Below, piece by piece: positions 1-7,501 of a stretch of 14,451 nucleotides of DNA (its first letter is position 1; every line of letters starts with the position of its first letter). The DNA is from Candidatus Woesearchaeota archaeon (GTDB lineage Archaea; Nanobdellota; Nanobdellia; Woesearchaeales; GW2011-AR9). A model generated the notes under the pieces. That model saw nothing but the letters and a program-made list of their open reading frames with translations, made no database searches and had not been told where the DNA came from. A program made the position numbers and the translations under genes. The stretch lies in assembly GCA_016179995.1 (NCBI GenBank), contig JACPCC010000001.1:1-14451 (forward strand). Reading direction: 5' to 3'.

Positions 1-100
1 AGGAGTATTCGCTTGGACACCAGACTTTACTCAAGCAGAAACTTATTCAGTAATTTTCACTGTTACTGACGAGAATGGTGGAACTGATAGCGAAACTATT
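1..100 (+). repeat. Exact 100-bp intragenic repeat, copy 1 (identical to 1660-1759)
   Basis: By direct comparison this stretch is identical, base for base, to 1660-1759; the identity may continue beyond the window edge. It encodes the end of an A-type module (GVFAWTP to SETI). The adjacent homologous copy at 826-925 is clearly more diverged. Confidence 0.9.
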
Positions 101-3100
101 ACTATCACAGTTACTAATGTAAATCGTGCGCCTGTTTTTACAGTAGATACTACCCAAGAAGCTGTCGAAGGAGAAACAGTCAGCTTTACTGTTACTGCAA
201 TTGATCCAGATGATGGAAATATAGCAACAGTTAGTGCTGAAGAATTCCAGGATTCTACTTTCAATCCAATTACTGGAGAATTTAGCTGGACTACCGACTT
301 TAATGATGCAGGCGAACACACAGTTACATTTACTGCTGTAGATAACAATGATGCAACCGTAACTCCAACTGTTGACGTAACAATTGTAGTTACAGATAAT
401 CCTTCTTACTTAGTTATAGATTCATTTAGTCCGCCAAATCCAGTCAATATGATAGAAATGGAAAGTAAAGACTTTTCAATTATCGCACAGAATGATGGCA
501 GTTCTGCTTTAGCCTACACTTGGACTTTAGATGGTAATCTACAATCAGACACCGATGCAAGTTTTACTTACACTACAGATTATACTAGTGCCGGTGAACA
601 TACATTAATTGTTACTATTAATGATGGTTCTGCTTCAGTATCTAAGAGATGGGATATTGATGTAGAAAATGCTAACAGACCACCAGTATTAGCCCCCATA
701 GGAAATAAAGAAGTAGATGAAAATGAAGAATTAAGTTTCTCTTTGACTGCAACAGACGCAGATAATGACGATTTAACTTTCAGTGCCACTGGTTTACCAA
801 CTGGCGTAGAATTAAATGAAGATACAGGAGTATTCGCTTGGACACCTAGCTTTACTCAAGCAGGAGTCTATACTGTAGTATTCACTGTTACAGATGAGAA
901 TGATGGAACTGATAGCGAAACTATTACTATTACTGTTACTGATGTAAATCGTGCTCCTGTATTTACAGTAGATACTAATCAAGAAGCTGTCGAAGGAGAA
1001 ACAGTCAGCTTTATTGTTACTGCAATTGATCCAGATGATGGAAATGCAGCTGTAGTTAATGCTGAAGCTTTCCAAGATTCTACTTTCAATCCAATTACTG
1101 GAGAATTTAGCTGGACTACAGACTTTAATGATGCAGGCGAACACATTGTTACTTTTACTGCTATAGACAACAACATTCCAACTGTAAATTCAAAAGTCGA
1201 TGTAACTATTGCAGTTACAGATAATCTACAATCACCAATAATTGATAGTTTCACTCCTGAAAGTCCAGTAGAAATGCAAGAAACTGAAACAGAAACATTT
1301 ACAGTTATAGTTAGTGATGCAGATACATTACCTGCTAATTTAATTTACACTTGGACTTTAGATGGTACTCTACAACCAGATACTGGCCTAAGTTTCATTT
1401 ATGTATCTAATTATGATGATGAAAGAGAACATACGCTAGTATTCCAAGTAAGTGATGAGGGCATGAGAACTGATAGCCAAGAGTGGGAAATTAATGTCAA
1501 GAACACCAACAGACTACCGGAGTTAGATGCTATTGGTAATAAACCTGTAGCTGAAAATGACCTATTAAGTTTCACTTTGATTGCAACAGACGCAGATAAT
1601 GACGATTTAACTTTCAGTGCCACTGGTTTACCAACTGGCGCAGAATTAAATGAAGATACAGGAGTATTCGCTTGGACACCAGACTTTACTCAAGCAGAAA
1701 CTTATTCAGTAATTTTCACTGTTACTGACGAGAATGGTGGAACTGATAGCGAAACTATTTTAGATTTAATAGGGCCACAAAGTGTCAACGAAAATGTATT
1801 ACTTCAATTCACAGTTAACGCAATAGATGCTGACGGAGATGCTTTAACTTACAGCGTATCCGACTTACCAACAGGCGCTGTATTTGATGCCACTACTAGA
1901 ACTTTCAGTTGGACGCCTTCATATGACCAAGAAGGGGATCATACTGTAACTTTCCATGTAGAAGATACTCTAAACGCTTTTGATGAAGAAGAAGTTATAA
2001 TTACCGTAGGCAACAGCAATAGAGTACCAGTCCTAGATGCAATTGGTAATAAAATAGTTGATGAAAATGTATTACTTCAATTCACCGTAAGCGCAACCGA
2101 TGCTGACGAAGATGCTTTAACCTACAGCACCTCAGACTTACCAACTGGCGCCGTATTTGACACAACCAGTCACACTTTTACCTGGACACCTTCCTACGAC
2201 CAATCTGGTTCATATGAAGTAACATTTCAAGTATCTGACGGTGAAAATAGCGATGAGGAAAGAATTACTATCACTGTAGGCAACAGCAACAGAGCTCCAA
2301 CTGCCGCAGCTGATTCTTACAACGTCGATGAAGAAGCTACTTTAACCGTCAATGTTCCTGGAGTTTTAGCTAACGACATTGATCCCGACGGAACTGGATT
2401 AACCACAGTCTTAGTTAGCAATACACAACACGGTACTTTAACTCTATCCACCGATGGTTCATTTACTTACACCCCAACTGCTAACTTTTTTGGTACGGAT
2501 TTATTTACTTACAATGCTTATGATGGTACAAGTTATAGCACCACACCAGCTACAGTAACTATCACTGTAACCAACGTCAATGATAAACCAGTAATCACCT
2601 CAACCGCACCAACCACAGCCATCGTTGACGAGCTCTACAGCTACCAAGTAATCGCTAGTGATGACAATACATTACAATATAGTTTAGGCGCTCATCCAGA
2701 GGGAATGACCATCTCCAATTCCGGTCTAGTCCAATGGACGCCTAGTGAAGCTGGAAACTTCAATGTAGTGATTATAGTTAGCGATGGAGTATCTCTAGAT
2801 TCATTCGCCAAACAATCGTACACTATCAACGTAGAAAGACTCAAAGAAGAACTTAAAATAATGAGCTTCCGCCTGGACTCTGAAGAAGTATTCGCCGGCG
2901 ACGTATTGTCATTACACTTACAGATGGAGAACAAAGGCAATAAAGATGCTAAAGACTTACAACTAGTCGTTGATATGCCAGAATTGGGAGTGAGAAAAAC
3001 AACTTCACGCTTCAATTTAGCCGACGGCAGATCTGAGAAAGGAATCTTACGCTTACCATTGCCTTACGACGCTCCTGCTGGAGATTACCTGCTTAAAGTA

Positions 3101-3163
3101 ACTTTGAAAAACAGCAAGATGCACGAAACAGCTTATCGTTACGTGACGGTTTTGGAGCAGTAA
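2..3163 (+). CDS. Giant Ig/cadherin-repeat surface protein, 5' end outside window
   Basis: The frame is open from the first complete codon at position 2 to a TAA at 3161-3163, giving 1053 visible residues; the true start lies upstream and the ATG at 449 is internal. The protein is a chain of beta-sandwich repeats. Residues 1-43 are the tail of an A-type putative-Ig (He_PIG-like) module, followed by B1 (44-130), C1 (137-226), A2 (227-318), B2 (319-405), C2 (412-501), A3 (505-586), A4 (587-672) and A5 (673-762). After these come a cadherin-like/VCBS-like module with VLANDIDPDG (763-857), another He_PIG-like module (860-945) and a CARDB-like domain (945-1053). Acidic motifs such as DADNDDLTF and DADGDALTY suggest calcium binding. 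No C-terminal membrane helix is visible. The terminal domain resembles one in the next gene, so a shared cell-surface location or partnership is inferred. Likely an adhesin or envelope protein; the ligand is unknown. Confidence 0.85.
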   Translation, partial: GVFAWTPDFTQAETYSVIFTVTDENGGTDSETITITVTNVNRAPVFTVDTTQEAVEGETVSFTVTAIDPDDGNIATVSAEEFQDSTFNPITGEFSWTTDFNDAGEHTVTFTAVDNNDATVTPTVDVTIVVTDNPSYLVIDSFSPPNPVNMIEMESKDFSIIAQNDGSSALAYTWTLDGNLQSDTDASFTYTTDYTSAGEHTLIVTINDGSASVSKRWDIDVENANRPPVLAPIGNKEVDENEELSFSLTATDADNDDLTFSATGLPTGVELNEDTGVFAWTPSFTQAGVYTVVFTVTDENDGTDSETITITVTDVNRAPVFTVDTNQEAVEGETVSFIVTAIDPDDGNAAVVNAEAFQDSTFNPITGEFSWTTDFNDAGEHIVTFTAIDNNIPTVNSKVDVTIAVTDNLQSPIIDSFTPESPVEMQETETETFTVIVSDADTLPANLIYTWTLDGTLQPDTGLSFIYVSNYDDEREHTLVFQVSDEGMRTDSQEWEINVKNTNRLPELDAIGNKPVAENDLLSFTLIATDADNDDLTFSATGLPTGAELNEDTGVFAWTPDFTQAETYSVIFTVTDENGGTDSETILDLIGPQSVNENVLLQFTVNAIDADGDALTYSVSDLPTGAVFDATTRTFSWTPSYDQEGDHTVTFHVEDTLNAFDEEEVIITVGNSNRVPVLDAIGNKIVDENVLLQFTVSATDADEDALTYSTSDLPTGAVFDTTSHTFTWTPSYDQSGSYEVTFQVSDGENSDEERITITVGNSNRAPTAAADSYNVDEEATLTVNVPGVLANDIDPDGTGLTTVLVSNTQHGTLTLSTDGSFTYTPTANFFGTDLFTYNAYDGTSYSTTPATVTITVTNVNDKPVITSTAPTTAIVDELYSYQVIASDDNTLQYSLGAHPEGMTISNSGLVQWTPSEAGNFNVVIIVSDGVSLDSFAKQSYTINVERLKEELKIMSFRLDSEEVFAGDVLSLHLQMENKGNKDAKDLQLVVDMPELGVRKTTSRFNLADGRSEKGILRLPLPYDAPAGDYLLKVTLKNSKMHETAYRYVTVLEQ
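131..320 (+). repeat. Higher-order repeat unit, B module copy 1 (pairs with 956-1145)
   Basis: Aligned without gaps at an offset of 825 bp to 956-1145, with about 14 mismatches in 190 positions by hand count. It is part of a three-module (A-B-C) unit of about 275 residues. Confidence 0.8.
749..846 (+). repeat. 98-bp intragenic repeat, copy 1 (pairs with 1583-1680)
   Basis: Matches 1583-1680 at an 834-bp offset with a single mismatch (T at 807 against C at 1641). It encodes the first half of module A2. Confidence 0.85.
956..1145 (+). repeat. Higher-order repeat unit, B module copy 2 (pairs with 131-320)
   Basis: Second copy of the B module at an 825-bp offset. It encodes the same core (EAVEGETVSF, AIDPDDGN, FNPITGEFSWTTDFNDAGEH) as the first copy. 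Confidence 0.8.
1583..1680 (+). repeat. 98-bp intragenic repeat, copy 2 (pairs with 749-846)
   Basis: Encodes the first half of module A3 and is almost identical to A2, while the second half of A3 (1660-1759) is identical to A1. A3 therefore looks like a mosaic. Confidence 0.85.
1660..1759 (+). repeat. Exact 100-bp intragenic repeat, copy 2 (identical to 1-100)
   Basis: Identical to 1-100 at an offset of 1659 bp, which equals two higher-order units (825 + 834 bp). The identity stops abruptly at 1759, where the reading frame jumps into the next module. Confidence 0.9.
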
Positions 3164-3173
3164 ATCGCTATAC

Positions 3174-3186
3174 TTGCCAGTGGCAA
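3174..3186 (+). other. Short perfect inverted repeat after the surface-protein gene
   Basis: TTGCCA, a single G, then TGGCAA, starting 11 nt after the stop codon. It is too tight to form a normal RNA hairpin and no T tract follows, so it is more likely a DNA-binding site than a terminator, or chance. Confidence 0.25.
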
Positions 3187-3243
3187 TCACTCTCAAAAGA
3201 TTACTACCGGTTGTTACTTTAAAATACTAAATATTCCAAAAGA

Positions 3244-3251
3244 TTTAAATA
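3244..3251 (+). promoter_or_regulatory. Box A (TATA) promoter of the S-layer-like gene
   Basis: TTTAAATA preceded by a purine-rich AAAAGA stretch, as expected for an archaeal BRE/TATA pair. With the usual spacing, transcription would start near 3273, leaving a leader of about 90 nt before the ATG at 3363. That is unlike the leaderless promoters elsewhere in the window. Confidence 0.55.
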
Positions 3252-3277
3252 GTAGGAGTATTTTTAGTAGTAAATAG

Positions 3278-3306
3278 CAGCCAAACCCTTCTTTTAGAAG
3301 CGGCTG
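3278..3306 (+). other. Imperfect stem-loop at the 5' end of the S-layer-like leader
   Basis: CAGCC (3278-3282) pairs with GGCTG (3302-3306), and an inner stem CTTCT (3288-3292) pairs with AGAAG (3296-3300) around a TTT loop. The position is close to the predicted transcription start, so it could protect the mRNA or regulate its translation. Function not established. Confidence 0.35.
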
Positions 3307-3348
3307 TTGATTGAGTAAATTAATAAAAAATTACGTTCAAAAATATTT

Positions 3349-3354
3349 GGAGGA
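3349..3354 (+). promoter_or_regulatory. Shine-Dalgarno site for the S-layer-like gene
   Basis: GGAGGA lies 8 nt before the ATG at 3363 and supports that start. Together with the long leader it indicates SD-led translation of this gene. Confidence 0.75.
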
Positions 3355-3362
3355 AGAATAAA

Positions 3363-4721
3363 ATGAGCAACAAATTGTTAAGTTTAGTAGCTTTGTTTGT
3401 TATTAGCTTATTGGCCTTACCTACAGCTCTAGCTTTAAACGCTGGAAATTTTGGTTGGTCCGTAGAAGTTAATGGCGACGAAGTTATATTTGGAAATGAA
3501 GTTCGTGTATGGGATAACCCCCTTACCGCAACAGTAGAAACTGATGAAGAAGTTTTTTTAAATGGTGGATTAGTTCCTGTACCTTCCATCAGTGTAGAAG
3601 AAGGTCAAGCAATTGACATTAAAGTAACTTTAGATACTTTTGATGGCGTTGCAGCAACAGATATTGAATTAGAAGCTAGAATCAAAGGATACGAGTACAG
3701 TGCTAGAGAATCTCTAAGCGACTCCACCCCTTTATTTGATATAGCTGCTAATACTCAAAAAACTAAAACTTTAAGTTTAACTTTACCTAGAAACTTAGAA
3801 AAACAAGTTTATTGGTTACACTTAACTTTAGACAGCGCTAACTCCGCTTCTATCGAAGCAATTGTAAAATTAAACGTAGAACCTACTCGTCATGGAGTAG
3901 GTATTAATGATGTAAGTTTCTCACCTGGAAACACTATCAAAGCTGGTAGAAGTTTATTGACTACTGTTTTATTAGAAAACTTTGGTGACAAAGACGAAGA
4001 CGACGTTAAAGTAACTGTAGCTATTCCTGAATTGGGAGTATCTGCTGTTGAATACGTTGATCCTGCTTTAGACAACGGTGCAATGGACGTTAATTACGAA
4101 GACGTACCCGAAATGTTCTTGCCTATCCCAGCAACTGCTGCTGCAGGCGATTACAATGTTGAAGTAACTGTTGAATACGACAGATTTGAAGAAGTCAAAG
4201 ACACATACGTAATTCACGTATTAGCAAACGAACAATTCCAACCTGCTGATGAAGAAACATTAGTATTGGCCGTTGGTCCAGAAACGCAAAACGTTCAAGC
4301 AGGTCAAACTGCCCGTTATGCTATCGCTTTGACTAATGCTGGTAGTAAAAGTCGTGCTTATCTCTTGTCCTCATCTACTGGAACTTGGGCTACTGTTGCT
4401 TTAAGCAATAGCCTAGTTGTATTAGAACCTGGCAAGAATACAGTTGTTTATGTAGACGTAACTGCTTCCGCTGACGCAGCTTTAGGAACTCAAACAGTTC
4501 CAGTAGCTATCAGCGCTAACAATGAAGTCTTAGAAACTGTAAACTTAGGCGCAACTGTAACTGCTGCACCTCAAGCTGTAAGCAACAGTAACGTCAGCTT
4601 ACGCACTGGTTTAGAAATTGCTTTGATTGTACTGGTAGTTGTATTAGTAATTATCGGTTTAATCATCGGTTTCAGCCGCTTGCGCAAGGATGACGACGAA
4701 GAAGAGAAGAAGTATTACTAG
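3363..4721 (+). CDS. S-layer-like membrane-anchored envelope protein with CARDB-like domains
   Basis: The 452-residue product has a classic secretion signal (MSNK, then a hydrophobic core to about residue 23, with cleavage near ALA-LN). A beta-rich ectodomain follows, then one membrane helix at about 417-437, then a short charged cytoplasmic tail (RLRK, an acidic run, KKYY). The middle contains a CARDB/NPCBM-like domain (about residues 178-290, with VAIPELGVS and AAAGDYNVEV) followed by a second Ig-like domain (VGPETQNVQAGQTARYAIAL). The layout resembles surface proteins annotated as putative S-layer proteins in DPANN archaea; that link is from general knowledge and no search was run. A strong ribosome site, a dedicated promoter and a long T-tract terminator suggest high expression as its own transcript. 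The CARDB-like part is visibly related to the end of the preceding gene. Confidence 0.75.
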   Translation: MSNKLLSLVALFVISLLALPTALALNAGNFGWSVEVNGDEVIFGNEVRVWDNPLTATVETDEEVFLNGGLVPVPSISVEEGQAIDIKVTLDTFDGVAATDIELEARIKGYEYSARESLSDSTPLFDIAANTQKTKTLSLTLPRNLEKQVYWLHLTLDSANSASIEAIVKLNVEPTRHGVGINDVSFSPGNTIKAGRSLLTTVLLENFGDKDEDDVKVTVAIPELGVSAVEYVDPALDNGAMDVNYEDVPEMFLPIPATAAAGDYNVEVTVEYDRFEEVKDTYVIHVLANEQFQPADEETLVLAVGPETQNVQAGQTARYAIALTNAGSKSRAYLLSSSTGTWATVALSNSLVVLEPGKNTVVYVDVTASADAALGTQTVPVAISANNEVLETVNLGATVTAAPQAVSNSNVSLRTGLEIALIVLVVVLVIIGLIIGFSRLRKDDDEEEKKYY

Positions 4722-4741
4722 TTGAGTAATCTTCCTCCAAA

Positions 4742-4780
4742 TTTTCTTCTTTTTTTTTATTTTTTTATTTTAATTTTTTC
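4742..4780 (+). terminator. Oligo-T terminator of the S-layer-like gene
   Basis: The strand is almost pure T (runs of nine, seven and six T separated by single A or AA), starting 20 nt after the stop codon. Oligo-T tracts on the non-template strand are the typical intrinsic termination signal of archaeal RNA polymerase. Confidence 0.7.
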
Positions 4781-4842
4781 TGGAATTTTTCTTTAGAATT
4801 TCTTTAATTTGTATTTGTTCAAGCTATTTTTATCGCAATCCG

Positions 4843-4892
4843 CATAGTTATAATCCCATAGTTATATCAAATTATAAAACTATACTAAGGGT
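4843..4892 (+). promoter_or_regulatory. Candidate operator: repeated CATAGTTATA upstream of the AAA ATPase gene
   Basis: CATAGTTATA occurs twice (4843-4852 and 4857-4866), and the second copy forms an inverted pair with a downstream AACTAT (ATAGTT/AACTAT). It lies 30-80 bp before the box A of a gene whose product has a winged helix, so autoregulation is conceivable. The region is AT-rich, so chance is a real alternative. Confidence 0.2.
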
Positions 4893-4924
4893 ATGTCCCC
4901 CATTTAAGTATAATTATAGCAATC

Positions 4925-4932
4925 TTTATAAA
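4925..4932 (+). promoter_or_regulatory. Box A promoter of the AAA ATPase gene (leaderless)
   Basis: TTTATAAA is centred 26.5 bp before the ATG at 4955, so transcription should start at or next to the start codon. No Shine-Dalgarno motif is present. Confidence 0.65.
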
Positions 4933-4954
4933 TATCGATTAGTTACTCAAAACT

Positions 4955-6226
4955 ATGCAAAATAATGACTCACTAAATGATATATGGGAACTTTATGGAG
5001 TTAGAGAAAATCCTTTTTCTACATCCCCTATACTAGTAGTTGGTGGCTCAATACCAATAGATTCATTTGTAGGAAGAAGCGAACACATAAAGAGATTAAG
5101 CAAAATAATTGGTTCCAAAGGCGGTTCAAGAACATTTATTTATGGGGACATGGGAGTTGGAAAAACTTCATTTGTTAATGTAGTTAGACATTCTGCCTAT
5201 GAACAAGGCTTCTTTACGCCATTCAAAGAAATAACCACACAAGATTCATGGGAAGCAGAAGATTTCATTTTAAATACTCTTTCTTCTATTTATGCTACAC
5301 TCAAATTACTTAAAAATAGGCCTTTAAGCGAAGAATTATATCAAAAAATAGAAAGTTTATTTGAAGTTGGAAGAAATAATATAACTACGGGAATTTCCAT
5401 TGCCGGTTTTGGTGGAAATTATGGTTCAGAAAGAACTACTGAGAGATTACCTTCGTCAAGTTTACACCAATTCTTTAGTGATATTATTGGTGATATAAGC
5501 AAAAATACTGAAAAAGAAGTGATAATTCATTATAATAATTTAGAACTCATATCTGAAAAGAAACTTAGAAAATTATTTGATAGTTTAAGAGATTTCTTTC
5601 AAACTAAAAATGTGCATTTTATCTTCATTGGAAATCTTAGCGCTTATTCGATAATGCAAAGTATTCCTCGTTTTTCTTCCATATTAACAGATACACCATT
5701 CCATATTGAAGTACTTAAAATTAATGAAGTAAAAGAAATTATGAAAAAAAGATTTGAACATTTGCGTATTTCCCAAGATTATAATTTAATTTACCCCTAC
5801 AATGAAGATTCCTTACACATTCTTTATGATTTATTTAATGGAAATATAAGAGATATATTGAATAGCTTGTCCACCGCCATATTTTATGCAACATTAGAAA
5901 GACCAATAGTTCTAGACAGAAATAAACTTGCAAAAACATTAAAAGAAATTCTAGAAAAGAGATACTTAAATTCATTGACACCAAAAATAAGGGAAGTTTT
6001 AAATGAAATGGTTAATCATGAAGAAATAACAAATAAAGCCCTATCTGACAAGTTAAAAATACCTAGATCTAATATTTCTATATATATAAAAGATTTAGAA
6101 AATTCTGGTTGTGTTTATCTCAGGAGAAAAAATGGAAAAGATAAGTTCTGGAAAGTAGATCCTAAAATTAAGTGGTTATTATTAAAAGAAAGTTCTCAGC
6201 AAGTTTTATCTACTTCTGTATTTTAA
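4955..6226 (+). CDS. Orc1/Cdc6-like AAA ATPase with C-terminal winged helix
   Basis: 423 residues. The N-terminus has an FVGR-type motif (residues 38-41) and a clear Walker A, GDMGVGKT (64-71). The expected Walker B (188-196, VIIHYNNLE) lacks the usual acidic pair. A sensor-1-like IFIGN is at 223-227 and a sensor-2-like GNIRDILNSL at 296-305, the spacing seen in Orc1/Cdc6 and STAND-type ATPases. Residues 342-402 form a winged helix (alpha helices, then a basic wing with YLRRKNGKDKFWKV) like MarR/Orc1 DNA-binding domains. A DNA-binding switch ATPase is therefore likely. The YGVRENPF start also recalls ExeA/TniB-like ATPases, so an initiator role is not certain. The box A spacing fixes the ATG as start. 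It lies alone between two promoters on the same strand. Confidence 0.7.
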   Translation: MQNNDSLNDIWELYGVRENPFSTSPILVVGGSIPIDSFVGRSEHIKRLSKIIGSKGGSRTFIYGDMGVGKTSFVNVVRHSAYEQGFFTPFKEITTQDSWEAEDFILNTLSSIYATLKLLKNRPLSEELYQKIESLFEVGRNNITTGISIAGFGGNYGSERTTERLPSSSLHQFFSDIIGDISKNTEKEVIIHYNNLELISEKKLRKLFDSLRDFFQTKNVHFIFIGNLSAYSIMQSIPRFSSILTDTPFHIEVLKINEVKEIMKKRFEHLRISQDYNLIYPYNEDSLHILYDLFNGNIRDILNSLSTAIFYATLERPIVLDRNKLAKTLKEILEKRYLNSLTPKIREVLNEMVNHEEITNKALSDKLKIPRSNISIYIKDLENSGCVYLRRKNGKDKFWKVDPKIKWLLLKESSQQVLSTSVF

Positions 6227-6259
6227 ATAAACAACTATAGTCTCTCTGTTAAACAACCT

Positions 6260-6267
6260 TTTTAAAA
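6260..6267 (+). promoter_or_regulatory. Box A promoter of the flavoprotein gene (leaderless)
   Basis: TTTTAAAA is centred about 28 bp before the ATG at 6292 and no Shine-Dalgarno motif is present. The spacing is slightly longer than at the other leaderless promoters here. Confidence 0.5.
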
Positions 6268-6291
6268 CCACAATTTAACGTCCATTACATT

Positions 6292-7392
6292 ATGAACATC
6301 GCCATTATCGGAGCAGGGCCTATCGGCGGCTATGCTGCTTATTTGCTAGCTAAATCTGGCCATCAAGTTTCTATTTACGAAGAACATAAAGAAGTAGGTA
6401 AACCCATCCAATGTACAGGATTATTAACTTCTGATTTTGAACAATTTAAATTACCTACAAATGATTATTTGGTTAATATCTTTCAAGGTTTAGAAATAAC
6501 CTCTCCCAAAGGAGATACCACATCCCTCAAACAAAAAGAGTATTTGGTAGATAGACATAAATTTGATTCATTTTTTGTAGAAAAAGCAAAACAAGCCGGC
6601 GCTAAAGTCCATCTCCAACATTCTTTTCTAAGAAAAGAAGGTTCAAATATAATCATTAAAGACTTAATACAAAAGAAAGAACAATGCCTCAGGCCGGATC
6701 TAGTTATTGGCGCCGACGGTCCGCTTTCTCCCACAGCCAAAGCCTACGGCTTCTACCATCCAGAACGAGAAAACTATTATGGTTTGCAAGCCGTAGTTAA
6801 AGGTAAGTTTGAATCTGGAAAATATGAAACATTCTTTGGACAAGAAATATGTCCTGGACTCTTTGCTTGGCTCGTACCAGAATCAACTACTATAGCAAGA
6901 ATAGGTCTCGCCACACAAGAGAAAGCTAAAGTTTATTTTGACAAATGGCTGACCCAAATATCCAAAGAAAGAAATCTAAAAATAATTGAAAAACAAGCCG
7001 GTTTAATCCCGCTTTACAACCCCAAACAGATATTACAAAAAGACAATTGCTATCTTTTAGGAGACGCTGCCGGTTTTGTTAAAGCAACCACCTTAGGTGG
7101 TTTGGTCCCAGGCTTGAGACAAGCAGAAATATTGACTGATTGTATTAACCATAAAAGAAACTATAGACGATCACTCCGCCCCTTACGTCTGCAATTGTGG
7201 CTTCATTTGCAGATTAAGAAAGTAATGGACAAACTGCCTGATAAAGAACTAAACAGACTAATATCTTATTTGAATCAACCAAGAATACAAAATACACTCA
7301 GCAAATATACCAGAGACAATCCACTTCCTCTAGTATTTAATATCTTTATTAGAGAACCAAGGTTGCTGAGGTTTATTAAATATATTTTCTAA
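6292..7392 (+). CDS. Geranylgeranyl reductase family FAD-dependent oxidoreductase
   Basis: This 366-residue protein of the geranylgeranyl reductase/PHBH-fold group probably reduces double bonds in isoprenoid chains of membrane lipids at the cytoplasmic membrane. Visible motifs are the N-terminal dinucleotide-binding loop GAGPIGG (7-13) with an acidic end to strand two (YEEH), the family motif CTGLL (41-45, with a conserved Cys), the mid-chain IGADGPLS (139-146) that contacts FAD and NADPH, and LLGDAAGFVKATTLGG (255-270) for flavin binding. The C-terminal 90 residues are basic and helical, consistent with membrane association. Length is a little below the usual 390-410 of digeranylgeranylglycerophospholipid reductases. 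Substrate is inferred from the family only; a quinone or other polyprenyl substrate is possible. It seems monocistronic. Confidence 0.8.
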   Translation: MNIAIIGAGPIGGYAAYLLAKSGHQVSIYEEHKEVGKPIQCTGLLTSDFEQFKLPTNDYLVNIFQGLEITSPKGDTTSLKQKEYLVDRHKFDSFFVEKAKQAGAKVHLQHSFLRKEGSNIIIKDLIQKKEQCLRPDLVIGADGPLSPTAKAYGFYHPERENYYGLQAVVKGKFESGKYETFFGQEICPGLFAWLVPESTTIARIGLATQEKAKVYFDKWLTQISKERNLKIIEKQAGLIPLYNPKQILQKDNCYLLGDAAGFVKATTLGGLVPGLRQAEILTDCINHKRNYRRSLRPLRLQLWLHLQIKKVMDKLPDKELNRLISYLNQPRIQNTLSKYTRDNPLPLVFNIFIREPRLLRFIKYIF

Positions 7393-7394
7393 GA

Positions 7395-7448
7395 GTAAAT
7401 CTCTAAGATATTTTACCCCCACAGTTCTTAAAAGATAGGAAGATTTAC
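7395..7448 (+). other. Inverted repeat after the flavoprotein gene
   Basis: GTAAATCT (7395-7402) and AGATTTAC (7441-7448) are perfectly complementary, with a 38-nt loop, starting 3 nt after the TAA. It lies in the 109-nt gap between convergent genes and could mark the 3' end of the plus-strand transcript. Confidence 0.25.
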
Positions 7449-7462
7449 ATAGATGTGGAGAT

Positions 7463-7489
7463 AAAATTTTAAAAAATAAAAAAATAATT
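7463..7489 (-). terminator. Oligo-T terminator for the minus-strand operon
   Basis: Read on the minus strand this is a run of T blocks (seven T, then six T, then TTTT) starting about 13 nt after the stop of the small membrane protein at 7502. It fits archaeal intrinsic termination. Confidence 0.5.
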
Positions 7490-7501
7490 CTTAACCACTT
7501 C

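Noticed and set aside
449..451. ATG as the start of the large repeat protein
   Set aside because: The same frame is open and encodes matching repeat modules back to position 2, so this Met is internal.
812..1254. Minus-strand ORFs under the repeat protein
   Set aside because: They are mirrors of the strongly patterned coding repeats and recur with them; no motifs or ribosome sites.
1..2300. Periodic DNA repeats considered as a CRISPR or satellite array
   Set aside because: Units are about 825 bp, in frame and coding for Ig/cadherin-like modules, with no short repeat-spacer pattern.
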